DNA of 64,000 nucleotides, taken from assembly GCF_009690905.1 (NCBI RefSeq), contig NZ_VOSW01000008.1, positions 62,001-126,000 on the forward strand, written 5' to 3'. This document shows positions 25,860-35,118 of this stretch, one piece after another. The first letter of the stretch is position 1; every line of letters starts with the position of its first letter. The position numbers and the translations under genes were made by a program. The notes under the pieces are model-generated. The model saw nothing but the letters and a program-made list of their open reading frames with translations. It was not told the origin of the DNA and searched no databases. Source of the stretch: Paraburkholderia madseniana. GTDB taxonomy: Bacteria > Pseudomonadota > Gammaproteobacteria > Burkholderiales > Burkholderiaceae.

Positions 25860-26132
25860 TCGGTTCACACTGCGGTCGAACTGGTGTGCAGACAACAGGA
25901 TTTGCAGAAACAGATAGCAATATGGCATCTGATTCGCAATATCGACCGTGACCCGCTAGCAAGCGGTCCACGGTTCGGTTCAGCGAAGTCGTCGGGATCC
26001 CGTGAAAGTTCACGGACTCTTCTTTTTTTGCCTGTTTTGATCCTCCCGGCAGGGGTACATCGCAACGTGCGCTCCCTGCATCGCGCGCTGATAATATCCT
26101 GACACGAAAAGTCATCCTCGGTTCGGGCAGTC

Positions 26133-26324
26133 ATGGATTATCGCGTCAGCTACGAACACAGCCTGAAGAACAAACCGGACGAATTCATCGTCCACGTTCC
26201 ATCGCAGCTCGTCGAAGATGTGCCAGCAAATGTGCCGCGCGTACTTCTGCCCGAATACATCACCGAGCTGATCCTGAAGCGCTCGGCCCAAATCGGAAAG
26301 ATCCGCCATCTGCGGATTCTCTGA
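26133..26324 (+). CDS. Small hypothetical protein (63 residues)
   Basis: An ATG-started frame encodes a balanced, protein-like sequence (VSYEHSLKNKPDEFIVHVP..., ending IGKIRHLRIL). There is no strong Shine-Dalgarno sequence and no family match that I recognise. The antisense frame at 26112-26486 is open too but has poor composition. Kept as a possible gene. Confidence 0.4.
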   Translation: MDYRVSYEHSLKNKPDEFIVHVPSQLVEDVPANVPRVLLPEYITELILKRSAQIGKIRHLRIL

Positions 26325-27144
26325 AGACGCCCAACCTGCATCTATCCAGGGACGTCGTTGTTTGAAAGGCTGACCGTCCTCGTGTGTCGGTATGTGTCGT
26401 CCCCCGCGTGGGGCAGCAAACGGCCGAGGGCGTGTGGAAACTCCATTTTTGCCGCTGACGGCGAGGTTGCCGGTCGGGTCGATCAAGTTAGATGCGTCGA
26501 GCTTGCGCTAATCGAACATCGCGAGCGCAAGAAGCCCCTCAGGGCTTCAGCTTCCAGCCATCCTCATCCCGGCAACCCAAAGTATATTCATGACGCGCTT
26601 CAGGTTGTAGGCCAATACCTGGAGACATAATTTTCTGGGGAACCAATGAGCCACCACTAATTGAGCGGCCAGAAAAATGGAACCGCGCAGCGGGCTCGCA
26701 CCGGCGCATCGGTACTACGGCTTTGTCGCGCGCTACGTGAAGTCTAAGTAGCTTTGCTTACAGATGACCGTCAAGTTGGTGCGGTAGCTCACACAAGAAG
26801 GACGGGTAATTCGACCTTTACTGCATACCAACCGGATCGCCACAGAATTCACTTGACGGCTGCGCATCAGATTCACCGCTGTGACGCGAAGAGTCACGGT
26901 GAAAAAGGTTCTTGCACCTTTGCAACAGTAATCTACAGTGAGTCAGTGTCATCGAAGAATCGCGGCTAACAGTCAGCACCCGCTGTCAAGTTGCGTCTGA
27001 AGACGTTTTCCTTGCTGCGCAGCTCTCGGGCCGCCGACGTAGACGCATGGTCCGGTGAGCACTGCCGGTCTTTTGACGACAGCTACCGACCTTGGTCAGT
27101 TGCGATATCCGTGTAACGATCAAAGAAAATTGGGTGGCTGTCCC
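26325..27144. other. Decayed intergenic DNA with an IS fragment
   Basis: Eight hundred bases without an intact gene. It contains a small GAAGCCC/GGGCTTC hairpin at 26531-26548 and a minus-strand transposase tail at 26547-26640. The part 26640-27144 shows no coding pattern; it presumably includes the promoter of the conflict operon that starts at 27145. Confidence 0.5.
26547..26640 (-). pseudogene. Transposase C-terminal remnant (IS5/IS1182-like)
   Basis: Reading the minus strand from about 26640, the frame gives LQVLAYNLKRVMNILWVAGM before a stop at 26547-26549. LQVLAYNLKR is the usual end of IS5/IS1182-type DDE transposases. Only about 30 residues remain and the rest of the element is gone. 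It marks an old insertion between the lipoprotein and the conflict operon. Confidence 0.5.
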
Positions 27145-28320
27145 ATGAGTAAAACCGTCCTATTTGTCCATGGCACCGGAGTACGCAAGGCCTCCTATGA
27201 GCAAAGCGCCGCGCGTATCGCCCATGGCCTTAAGCGGGTAGCCCCCACCGCGAAGCTCGAATCTTGCCTCTGGGGCGACGAACTGGGCGCCAAACTGGGC
27301 CTGAATGGGGCTTCGATTCCGGAGTTTTCCGGCGTCAATGCCGCGCAGCCCAGCGAAGACCAAGTACAGGCGCTTTGGGAGCTTCTCGGCCACGACCCGC
27401 TCTTCGAACTTCGTGAATTGGCTTTGCGTGATCAAAGGACGCTTGTGTCGCCGGCCGCACAGGGTATTAAGGTGCAATTCCTCGAGCAGTTGCGTTTGCT
27501 CGGCCATGACGCCACCGCTCTGGGCCTTCTCGAAGGTCGAGCGTCTCTCGTTCAATGGGCAGACGCGACTACATTAGTCGCCGATGCCCCGGCACTCAAG
27601 GCGGCTCTGGTCGCGGCACCGAATGTCGATACACCACTGCGGGTGGCAACGGCGCGTGCGGTCGTCGCCGCCTTGCAGCAGAAACTGGACGACGAGAACA
27701 TGCCAACTCTTCGTCGAGCATTGCGAGACCAAGTCGTCGATCGATGCGTCGACCATTTCGGCGGGCGCGAACTCGGCGTCAAGGACTGGATCACGAGCCG
27801 TGTCGTTGGTCTCGGTTTGCGGTGGGCCACGACTCGCGCGCGGCGCAATCGCGACTCGCTTTTCAGCGCTGCATCACCGACGGCGGGCGACGTTTTACTC
27901 TACCAGGCGCGCGGCGCTGCGATTCGCGCGTTCATCGAGCAGCGCATAGGCGACTGTGGCGACAACGTCGCAATCCTTGCGCATAGCTTGGGTGGCATTG
28001 CTTGCGTCGATGTTCTAATTGAGTGCCCACTGCCCGCAGTAAAGTTGTTAGTGACCGTCGGATCGCAAGCTCCGTTTCTCTACGAAATCGGCGCGCTCTC
28101 GAGTTTGCCCTTCGGCACTCCGTTGCCGAAGCATTTTCCCGAACGCTGGATCAATTTTTTTGACCGCAATGACCTGCTGAGCTACTGCGCTCAACGCGTA
28201 TTCGGTGATCGTGCTGTCGATTACGAGATCGCGAGCCGCCAACCGTTCCCACAGGCTCATAGCGCCTACTGGGACGAGCCTGAACTCTGGCAAAGGCTAA
28301 AGCCCCATTTGCTTTCGTGA
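27145..28320 (+). CDS. Alpha/beta hydrolase opening the VMAP-type operon
   Basis: The 391-residue protein has the oxyanion strand VLFVHGTGVR at the N-terminus, a long helical cap-like insert (about 60-250) and the nucleophile elbow AHSLGG with Ser281; a late HSAYWDE near 372 could give the catalytic His. No signal peptide or TM segment is seen, so it is cytosolic. ATG 27145 is chosen because homologous-looking sequence starts there; the frame upstream to 27055 looks non-coding. The next gene starts eight bases after its stop, so it is in the caspase-MoxR-vWA operon and may be a lipase/esterase effector. Substrate unknown. Confidence 0.75.
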   Translation: MSKTVLFVHGTGVRKASYEQSAARIAHGLKRVAPTAKLESCLWGDELGAKLGLNGASIPEFSGVNAAQPSEDQVQALWELLGHDPLFELRELALRDQRTLVSPAAQGIKVQFLEQLRLLGHDATALGLLEGRASLVQWADATTLVADAPALKAALVAAPNVDTPLRVATARAVVAALQQKLDDENMPTLRRALRDQVVDRCVDHFGGRELGVKDWITSRVVGLGLRWATTRARRNRDSLFSAASPTAGDVLLYQARGAAIRAFIEQRIGDCGDNVAILAHSLGGIACVDVLIECPLPAVKLLVTVGSQAPFLYEIGALSSLPFGTPLPKHFPERWINFFDRNDLLSYCAQRVFGDRAVDYEIASRQPFPQAHSAYWDEPELWQRLKPHLLS

Positions 28321-28327
28321 TGCGTAC

Positions 28328-30226
28328 ATGAACAATATGCTCCCGCCGCCCGCCGAGGTTCGAGCCATTATCGTAGGCATCGAAAGCTATCCAGGCCTAG
28401 GGGCGAGCTTCGACGCCCCGGGTGCGGCCTCTGGAGCGCTGGCGTTTGCGAGTTGGCTTGTCCAGCGCGGCGTGCCTAAGGACGCAATCGAGCTTTGGTT
28501 GTCGTCGCGCGATGGCTCCGAAATACGAGAGATATGCGCGACAGCCGGGCTTGAGTCGGTTATGGCTCACGAATTTCGCTGGAGTGAGTTCCGGCACCGG
28601 TATGCGGAACCACGTGGCATGTTTTCCAACGGACGCTTCCTTATGGTGTACTTCTGCGGTCACGGAGTGATTTCGGGTCCGGAGCACAAGCAATATTTGG
28701 TACTTCCGGAAGCAACGGAACAGCAGTTTCACTGCTTCGAAACCCAAAATTGGCTAAGGCTTTTTACCAGCTTTGGATGGGAGAACTACGGACATCAACT
28801 GTGGATCATCGATGCCTGTCGCAGCAATGAGTGGGGTCCCTCGATGAAGCCCGTACGCAACGAATGGAATCCCGGGGACGGAAGCAGCATTCACCGATGT
28901 GCGCTATTCGCTTGCGCGGAGGGAGAATCGGCCGCACTTAATTCGAAATATGGGCCGCGATTCACAAAGGAATTATTAGCTACCCTCGCTGATACTCCGA
29001 CGCACGAGTGGCCTGCGTTCGACGAGGCGCTGCGCGCGACTGCCAAACGGTTGCGTGACGATCCCAATTCGCGCCAGCGCCCGACGTACTCCTTCAATGA
29101 AGACTGGTTCGGCCACCCACTACTAGGTCCCGATTTTGCCCGGCCGCGTTTGGAAGATGTGCTCTCTGGCATTCCATGGTCGCTCGAGCGCTTCATGCCT
29201 TATGTTAACCGCTCATTGCCTATGATTCACATTCCGGCCGGACCACTTGACCTGCAGACGGCGCTCGCATTACTTCGCGACCTGCGACCAGTCGACGGTG
29301 TGCCGCCCTTACTCGATTTTGCCGAGCGAGTGGCTCGTGCAAGTTGCTCCGAGGCCCTACGGACCTGGATCGAGTCTCAAGTGACGCCGCAACAGAGCGC
29401 TCAACTGGACGCCCGCTTGGCTACCGACTCCTGCCGTGCACGACTTGCCTTGTGGTACCGGGACGACGGGCCGCAATCCTGCATCGAGGCCGAACTCGAC
29501 GTCATCGACGCTGGTGGGGGTGTGCGACCTTGGCCACGCATGCCCGCGAAGGCGGTGACCGAGCAGACCGTGCATGCTGTTTTCGGAGAATGGCTCCAAG
29601 CCGTGTACGACCATGTCGGAAATCTGGACGTTGAGCTAATTATCGAGTTGTATCTTCCGCGCTCAATGCTCACCGCAGCGGCGTATGACACCGCCATCAT
29701 CCCACTTGCTAACGACGAACTGCGCCTTGGTGAAGATCAACCGACTTTGCTTCACTGCACCGACCGCTACAAGGCGCGGGCCAAACGCATGCGATGGTAC
29801 AAGCGCGCCCCCGAAATTCTTGACCGGCTCGTCGGGCACGCAGCTGATCCGCTCCTCTGGGCACTCCCCGGAGAAGACGCAACGGAACTTCTTAATCTGT
29901 TCACATCGGGTGCCGCAACAGCGCCCGTATGGCTCGGATTCGATCCCCACGCCCGCAGAGACGAAACACCGCTCGATGTTGCAATAACCGAAGGACTACC
30001 GGCAGTGCTTTGGGTGCGTGCGCAGGCCACCGACGAGATTATTGCAATGCTCAAGGCTGAATTGCGGGATCTGCTGAAGCTGGGCACGGACGAATTGCCA
30101 AACCGGCTGGCGCATTGGCGTGAGCGGCAATGCAGCGACGCCTGCCGCACTGTCGCATTTCTTCTGGATGACCCAAAGCAGCGCTTGCCCGCAATTTGGA
30201 CGCAATGGTCACAACCCAAAGGATGA
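28328..30226 (+). CDS. Caspase-like protease with VMAP-C-like domain
   Basis: This 632-residue protein begins with a C14 caspase fold: RAIIVGIESYPGL at 12-24, MVYFCGHG with His112 and IIDACRS with Cys164, the expected dyad. Residues about 280-370 form a helical linker like the middle domain of VMAP proteins. From about 374 to the end is a region with IELYLPRSML and LLHCTDRYKARAKRMRWYKRA, matching the conserved core of VMAP-C (vWA-MoxR-associated protein). No secretion signal is present. Known ternary systems couple such a protease to a MoxR ATPase and a vWA protein, exactly the next two genes. The stop overlaps the MoxR start (ATGA). Confidence 0.82.
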   Translation: MNNMLPPPAEVRAIIVGIESYPGLGASFDAPGAASGALAFASWLVQRGVPKDAIELWLSSRDGSEIREICATAGLESVMAHEFRWSEFRHRYAEPRGMFSNGRFLMVYFCGHGVISGPEHKQYLVLPEATEQQFHCFETQNWLRLFTSFGWENYGHQLWIIDACRSNEWGPSMKPVRNEWNPGDGSSIHRCALFACAEGESAALNSKYGPRFTKELLATLADTPTHEWPAFDEALRATAKRLRDDPNSRQRPTYSFNEDWFGHPLLGPDFARPRLEDVLSGIPWSLERFMPYVNRSLPMIHIPAGPLDLQTALALLRDLRPVDGVPPLLDFAERVARASCSEALRTWIESQVTPQQSAQLDARLATDSCRARLALWYRDDGPQSCIEAELDVIDAGGGVRPWPRMPAKAVTEQTVHAVFGEWLQAVYDHVGNLDVELIIELYLPRSMLTAAAYDTAIIPLANDELRLGEDQPTLLHCTDRYKARAKRMRWYKRAPEILDRLVGHAADPLLWALPGEDATELLNLFTSGAATAPVWLGFDPHARRDETPLDVAITEGLPAVLWVRAQATDEIIAMLKAELRDLLKLGTDELPNRLAHWRERQCSDACRTVAFLLDDPKQRLPAIWTQWSQPKG

Positions 30227-31257
30227 GCCGTATGGACGACGCCGCTGACTGGAAAATTTATCGAGGCACTCGCATGCCAGGCGACGCTCTTTTGCACCTT
30301 CCCGATCCGCCACCCTGGCGACCCCGTCGCAGCAAAGTAACCGACGAGCGCTGGTGGCCGGCAACCCAAAAGGACGACCTCCGATTGCCACCTGCCGCTC
30401 TCCAACGTGGTCGTGTTTTCCACGCCACTGAGCGGATCGTCGAGATGATTAATGCCGCGCTTTACTTGAGGCGTCCCTTGCTCGTGACTGGGCAGCCCGG
30501 AAGCGGGAAGTCTACGCTCATCGATGCGGTGGCGTATGAACTACGAATGGGCGCGCCTTTGCGCTGGTCGGTCAGTTCGCGCAGCACTCTGGGGGACGCT
30601 CTCTATCAATACGACGCGATCGGTCGGTTGCAGGAACAGGACGCTAGTATCGGCAAATTCATCACACTCGGGCCGCTCGGCACCGCACTGTTGCCTACCG
30701 CCCGACCGCGAGCGTTACTGATCGACGAAATTGACAAGAGCGACATCGACCTGCCCAACGACCTGCTCAATGTGTTCGAGGAGGGCGAGTTTGAAATTCC
30801 CGAGCTTCGACGCCTCGGCGACGAGGCAGCAGTGCAAGTGTTTACGTCCGATCCCAATCAGCTGAGTGCATCGATCAAGGGTGGAAAGGTCGCATGCTGT
30901 GAATTTCCCTTGATGGTCCTCACCAGCAATGGCGAGCGGGAGTTTCCGGCGCCGTTTCTACGGCGTTGCCTTCGCTTGCAAATGCCCAACCCAACAGGAA
31001 CGCTGCCTGAGGACGATAATGAAGACTGGAAGCGGCTCGACGCAATTGTCAACCTACACTTCACGAAAAGCGAACGGGTGGCTGCGGGGGACATCATCGA
31101 AGAATTTAAGGCACACGCAAGCCACCGTAAAGATGTCGCAACCGATCAACTTCTCAACGCTATCTACTTCGTGATGAGCTCGCAGATCGCTCCCGGCAAG
31201 TCGCGTAGCGAAGTCCTTGCCGAATTGATGCGTGAGCTAGTCACTCCCGGAACTTGA
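30223..31257 (+). CDS. MoxR-type AAA+ ATPase
   Basis: The 344-residue protein has Walker A GQPGSGKST at 90-98, Walker B LLIDEIDKSD near 165-174, sensor 1 VLTSNGEREF near 232 and an arginine pair LRRC, all typical of MoxR-like ATPases, preceded by an unusual 60-residue basic/proline-rich extension. In VMAP systems this ATPase is thought to be the NTP-dependent switch that remodels or licenses the effector with the vWA partner. ATG 30223 overlaps the previous stop; ATG 30232, with AAGGA eight bases before it, is an alternative. The stop is overlapped by or abuts the next gene. Confidence 0.85.
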   Translation: MSRMDDAADWKIYRGTRMPGDALLHLPDPPPWRPRRSKVTDERWWPATQKDDLRLPPAALQRGRVFHATERIVEMINAALYLRRPLLVTGQPGSGKSTLIDAVAYELRMGAPLRWSVSSRSTLGDALYQYDAIGRLQEQDASIGKFITLGPLGTALLPTARPRALLIDEIDKSDIDLPNDLLNVFEEGEFEIPELRRLGDEAAVQVFTSDPNQLSASIKGGKVACCEFPLMVLTSNGEREFPAPFLRRCLRLQMPNPTGTLPEDDNEDWKRLDAIVNLHFTKSERVAAGDIIEEFKAHASHRKDVATDQLLNAIYFVMSSQIAPGKSRSEVLAELMRELVTPGT

Positions 31258-31265
31258 GGCGCGAC

Positions 31266-34200
31266 GTGTCGATCGCCGATCTCACGCGGGCAATGCATCG
31301 CATCGGACTGCACATCGGCTTCGTCGATCTTCGCGATATCATCTGGCTTGCTGAGAAAATTACACCTGCACAACCCGAACCGGCACCACTGTTACGGATT
31401 CCTCCAGATGACGTCGCTACAAACCCGCGGTCGCGTATCGAAGCTGATTTCCCCGCCAAGCAGAGGCCCACGGCCGTAACTCACACGTTACCTCAATCAA
31501 GTCCAGAGCAAGCAGCCTTGTATGGCGCCAGCGACATGGGGACCGCAGGGGGGGCCCGACGCGTGCAATTGCGCGGAATACCACCGCTGCCGGAAGCCCT
31601 CGCCATCGGGCGTGCACTGCGCCCGCTATCGCGCCGGCGTATAGGCACGGCCCGTGTCCTCGACGAACGTGCCACTGCGGAATTTATCGCCGACACGGGT
31701 GTCCGCGCCGCGATATGGCGCCCGGCGCGCGAGCGCTGGTTCGATATCGTGCTCGCCGTCGAGGAGGTGCCGTCACTCGCCGCCTGGCGACCTCTGATTA
31801 TGGAGTTCGAGCGGCTCTTGCGGCGACAAGGCGGCTTTCGCCGCGTCACGCGTTTGTCTTTGCACGCACAGAATGGGACTGTCAGGACCCTCAGCGAAAG
31901 TGGTCACGAAGTACTCGTTGGAAGCATCCAAGACAGGCAGGGACGTAGCATTGTTCTGGTCGCCTCGGACTGTACCTCGTTCGCCTGGAGACATGGGATT
32001 TTGGGGAGCTGGCTGCAGACCATCTCTGTGCGTGCTCCTGTTGCGCTCGTGCAACTCCTACCGCAGTCGTTGTGGCCAAACACATCGGTCGGCTTTGCGG
32101 AACTGCGAACCGCGGCGCGAGAGGTAGGCACTCCAACTGGCCTGTTGCGCATACAGCGGCCTAGCTGGGCCGAGGGCGAATCTGGCGTGGTGATGCCGGT
32201 GTTCGCGCTGAACCCGGCCGCGGTGCTTGCGTGGGCGCGGATGGTGACCGCTGCCGGCGACGCGTGGGCCACCTCAGCGTTGTTGCCGGTGTCGGCAGAC
32301 GGCGTCGATGAGCCGGCGCCCGACGGTACGCTATCACCCAGCCTGCGCGCAATGGCTTTTCGCGCCAGTGCGACGCCAGATGCGCAACGTCTGGCCGCGT
32401 ATTTTTCCGTCGTCAAACCACTAACACCCCCCGTCATGCGCGTCATTCATCATGCGATGTTGCCGGCTAGCGGTGCTGTCGCGCTCGCGGAGGTATTTCT
32501 CGGCGGCCTGCTACGACCCGTGTCGTCCGAATCGCCCACAGCAAGCGTTGAAGAAAGGGGGTATGACTTTCATCCGGGCTTGCGCGACCTGCTCGAAGTC
32601 AGCCTGACACGGTCTGATTTCGTGCAAGTCAACCTCGCACTGCACGACTTTCTCCAACAGAAGACTGGCACCTCGTTCGACTTTTTTGCCCTGCTCGAGG
32701 ACGACAGAGGTACCACACGGCTTCCAGCCGGAGCGCTACCGTTCGTCCAGTTTTCACGTGCCGCGGCAGCGCGGTTCCGTGGAGGGAGTGCATCGCCAAG
32801 CGGCCATTCGACGCGCGGCCAGACAATAGACGCTTCGATGGCTGTAACGCGACTAGCTATCTCTCAAGTCGGATCGGCACTAACCTTCGTTCTTTCTGGC
32901 AGAGGTCAAACCGAAACGTTTTTGACTCAACAAATACCGTTTGATCAAGAGATGTTGCAAAAACTGATGGTGGCCGTCCGATCGAATGAATTCCAGGCGT
33001 CGTCTCGATTGGCGCGTATGCTGGTGCATCCGGACCTCCAGGACCTCATCGCTGCCGACCACGACGCGGCGCTGATTGAACTGATCCTGCGTGATGGAGC
33101 GGAAGTCTTTCCGTGGGAAGTGCTTATTCGCAACGACAATCCTAGTGACCCTCCGCTCGCGGTCACCCGGGGGCTCACACGCAAGCCAAGCCACCTCGCG
33201 ACCCCAGAGGTACTTCGAGCGACGAACGCGCTGATCGTCGATAATATTGTCCCGTCCCCCCGTGTTGTTGGCGTTGGAGTAGAACCGATCGAGGCGATCC
33301 TCAAGCAGGTGCTGCCAGGGGGCGTAGTAAAGGTGCGCGAGACGGTATTTGAAGACGCATCGGTTGATAGCGAACTGCGCGTCTTATATATCGCAGCGCA
33401 CGGCATGCTAGGGGAGCACCGGGATCAATACGAAATTGCGCCGAGCTTGGAGATAGTGCTCGATTCAGGCTCAAGGCTCACCTTGCGCGAGTTTCAATCG
33501 TTGTCGCGCATGCCGGAGCTCATTTTCCTGAATTGCGATTTAGCGGCGGTAATGGCGCCCGAACTGTTGGCCAGAGGCGCCCAAGTCGTAGTGGCTCCGT
33601 ACGGTTTCGTCAATAACCATGACAAAGTAGCACTAACTTTCGCCACCGTCTTTTTCGAGGCTCTCGGGGGCGGTTTAGTCCTGATTGAGGCAATACGCGA
33701 AGCCCGCCGTCAGTGCTTTAACCGACATCCCACGGACGAAACTTGGGGCCAGTTCCAGTGCTTCGGCCGTGCGGATTGGCGCCTGCTCGGCGGCCAAACG
33801 GATTCGCTTCTTGCCCAAAACGCATGGGCCGCTGACTCATCAGTGGTTCCTGGTGGTCCAGATAAAGAACTTGCGCGTCCAATAGACCAACCGACGATCG
33901 CGGACTTCACTGTCGACATTGATGTATCCGATATGCCACCCGCTCAAGCGGCGCAGGCACTCGTGAACCGCGGTATCACCAAGCACAAGCGTGGCGACAG
34001 CGTCGGGGCGATCGCCGACTTCACTGCCGCCATCGAGCTACCCGAAGCACCACCTGCTCAGGTGGCGCGGGCATTCAATAACCGCGGCGTCGTGAAGGGT
34101 GCACGTGGCGATGGTGCCGGGGCGATCGCCGACTACACGGCCGTCATAACACTGCATGGCGCCCCGGTCGATGCAGTGGTGACCGCACTTAATAATCGTG

Positions 34201-34781
34201 GCTCTGCGAATAGCGCGCGTGGCAAAAGAGCTAGTGCTATAGACGACTTTACTGCCGTTATTGATCTGCCCGATGCGCCGACCGATGGACTGGTGGCAGC
34301 GTACTATAGCCGCGGCAGCGTGCTTGGCGGCCGCTTCGGTAGCATCGCCGACTTCACTGCCATCATCGAGTTGCCAGATGCACCACCAACTTATGTAGCT
34401 CGATCGCTCATCAACCGCGGTGTGGCGAAGGGATCGTATGGCGACAGCGAAGAAGCGATCGCCGACTTCACTGCCGCCATCAAGCTACCCGATGCCCCCC
34501 CCGCTCAGGTGGCGCAGGCACTCGTGAACCGCGGCATGATGAGGCACACGTCCGGCGACAGCGTCGGGGCGGTCGCGGACTTCACTGCCGCCATCGAGCT
34601 ACCCGAAGCACCACCTGCTCAGGTGGCGCGGGCATTCAATAACCGCGGCGTCGTGAAGGGTGCACGTGGCGATCGTGCCGGAGCGATCGCCGACTATAAG
34701 GCGGCCGTCAAGCTACCCGGTGCGCCAGCCGACACAGTCGAAGTGGCAACTCGGAACTTGACTGGTTTGGGGAAGCAATAA
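31266..34781 (+). CDS. SAV_2336/vWA-like - CHAT protease - TPR protein
   Basis: This ~1171-residue protein has four parts. Residues 1-30 (LTRAMHRIGL...DIIWLAEKI) match the N-terminus of SAV_2336-type proteins. About 110-400 is a vWA-like fold with FDIVLAVEEVPSLAAW, whose metal-site motif is degenerate (Glu and Val where Asp and Ser are usual). About 590-860 is a CHAT caspase-like domain with VFPWEVL, AAHG (His712) and FLNCDL (Cys757). From about 890 on there are seven TPR-like repeats with an NRG...RGD..GAIADFTAAI core. GTG 31266 has GAGG six bases upstream; TTG 31254, overlapping the MoxR stop, is possible. It is probably the sensor/adaptor and second protease of the system. Confidence 0.8.
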   Translation: MSIADLTRAMHRIGLHIGFVDLRDIIWLAEKITPAQPEPAPLLRIPPDDVATNPRSRIEADFPAKQRPTAVTHTLPQSSPEQAALYGASDMGTAGGARRVQLRGIPPLPEALAIGRALRPLSRRRIGTARVLDERATAEFIADTGVRAAIWRPARERWFDIVLAVEEVPSLAAWRPLIMEFERLLRRQGGFRRVTRLSLHAQNGTVRTLSESGHEVLVGSIQDRQGRSIVLVASDCTSFAWRHGILGSWLQTISVRAPVALVQLLPQSLWPNTSVGFAELRTAAREVGTPTGLLRIQRPSWAEGESGVVMPVFALNPAAVLAWARMVTAAGDAWATSALLPVSADGVDEPAPDGTLSPSLRAMAFRASATPDAQRLAAYFSVVKPLTPPVMRVIHHAMLPASGAVALAEVFLGGLLRPVSSESPTASVEERGYDFHPGLRDLLEVSLTRSDFVQVNLALHDFLQQKTGTSFDFFALLEDDRGTTRLPAGALPFVQFSRAAAARFRGGSASPSGHSTRGQTIDASMAVTRLAISQVGSALTFVLSGRGQTETFLTQQIPFDQEMLQKLMVAVRSNEFQASSRLARMLVHPDLQDLIAADHDAALIELILRDGAEVFPWEVLIRNDNPSDPPLAVTRGLTRKPSHLATPEVLRATNALIVDNIVPSPRVVGVGVEPIEAILKQVLPGGVVKVRETVFEDASVDSELRVLYIAAHGMLGEHRDQYEIAPSLEIVLDSGSRLTLREFQSLSRMPELIFLNCDLAAVMAPELLARGAQVVVAPYGFVNNHDKVALTFATVFFEALGGGLVLIEAIREARRQCFNRHPTDETWGQFQCFGRADWRLLGGQTDSLLAQNAWAADSSVVPGGPDKELARPIDQPTIADFTVDIDVSDMPPAQAAQALVNRGITKHKRGDSVGAIADFTAAIELPEAPPAQVARAFNNRGVVKGARGDGAGAIADYTAVITLHGAPVDAVVTALNNRGSANSARGKRASAIDDFTAVIDLPDAPTDGLVAAYYSRGSVLGGRFGSIADFTAIIELPDAPPTYVARSLINRGVAKGSYGDSEEAIADFTAAIKLPDAPPAQVAQALVNRGMMRHTSGDSVGAVADFTAAIELPEAPPAQVARAFNNRGVVKGARGDRAGAIADYKAAVKLPGAPADTVEVATRNLTGLGKQ
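34017..34673. repeat. Two identical 96-bp direct repeats in the TPR region
   Basis: Bases 34017-34112 and 34578-34673 are identical, 561 bases (187 codons) apart and in frame. Between them lie other, diverged TPR units. The identity at DNA level shows recent duplication or gene conversion of TPR units. Confidence 0.85.
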
Positions 34782-35100
34782 ACGTCGCCGTGCAGCCGTG
34801 TTGGCAAGAACGCTACCCCTTGCGGCAACGAATTCCACTGCGTGCGCGAAAAAATGTCGAACGCGGGCTGCCAAGATCGCCCATCCTGATGTCTTGATCT
34901 GGCGCATGGATAATCTGTTGAGCTGTCCAACCCCAGCTCTTCTTCCTTAGTTTCGCGCCGCAAGTTGAACGGATTATTGATTTCGCTCACAACTACAAGG
35001 AAAGTGGTTTTCTTAACACACGACGTCGATCGGGCCCACTCAACCCCTTCTTTTTTGTGTTTCACCATTCCCATGGTCAGCAGCCTTGCGCTGCGGGGTC
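34782..35100. other. Intergenic region after the conflict operon
   Basis: About 320 bases between the TPR protein stop and the DUF3592 remnant. No gene or clear terminator hairpin was found. The minus-strand open frame 34694-35170 has low-complexity serine/arginine content and is not believed. Confidence 0.4.
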
Positions 35101-35118
35101 TTTGATAGCTGGTACTGA

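Noticed and set aside
27055..27144. Longer start for the alpha/beta hydrolase
   Set aside because: Extra 30 residues lack homologous look, and ATG 27145 begins the conserved strand.
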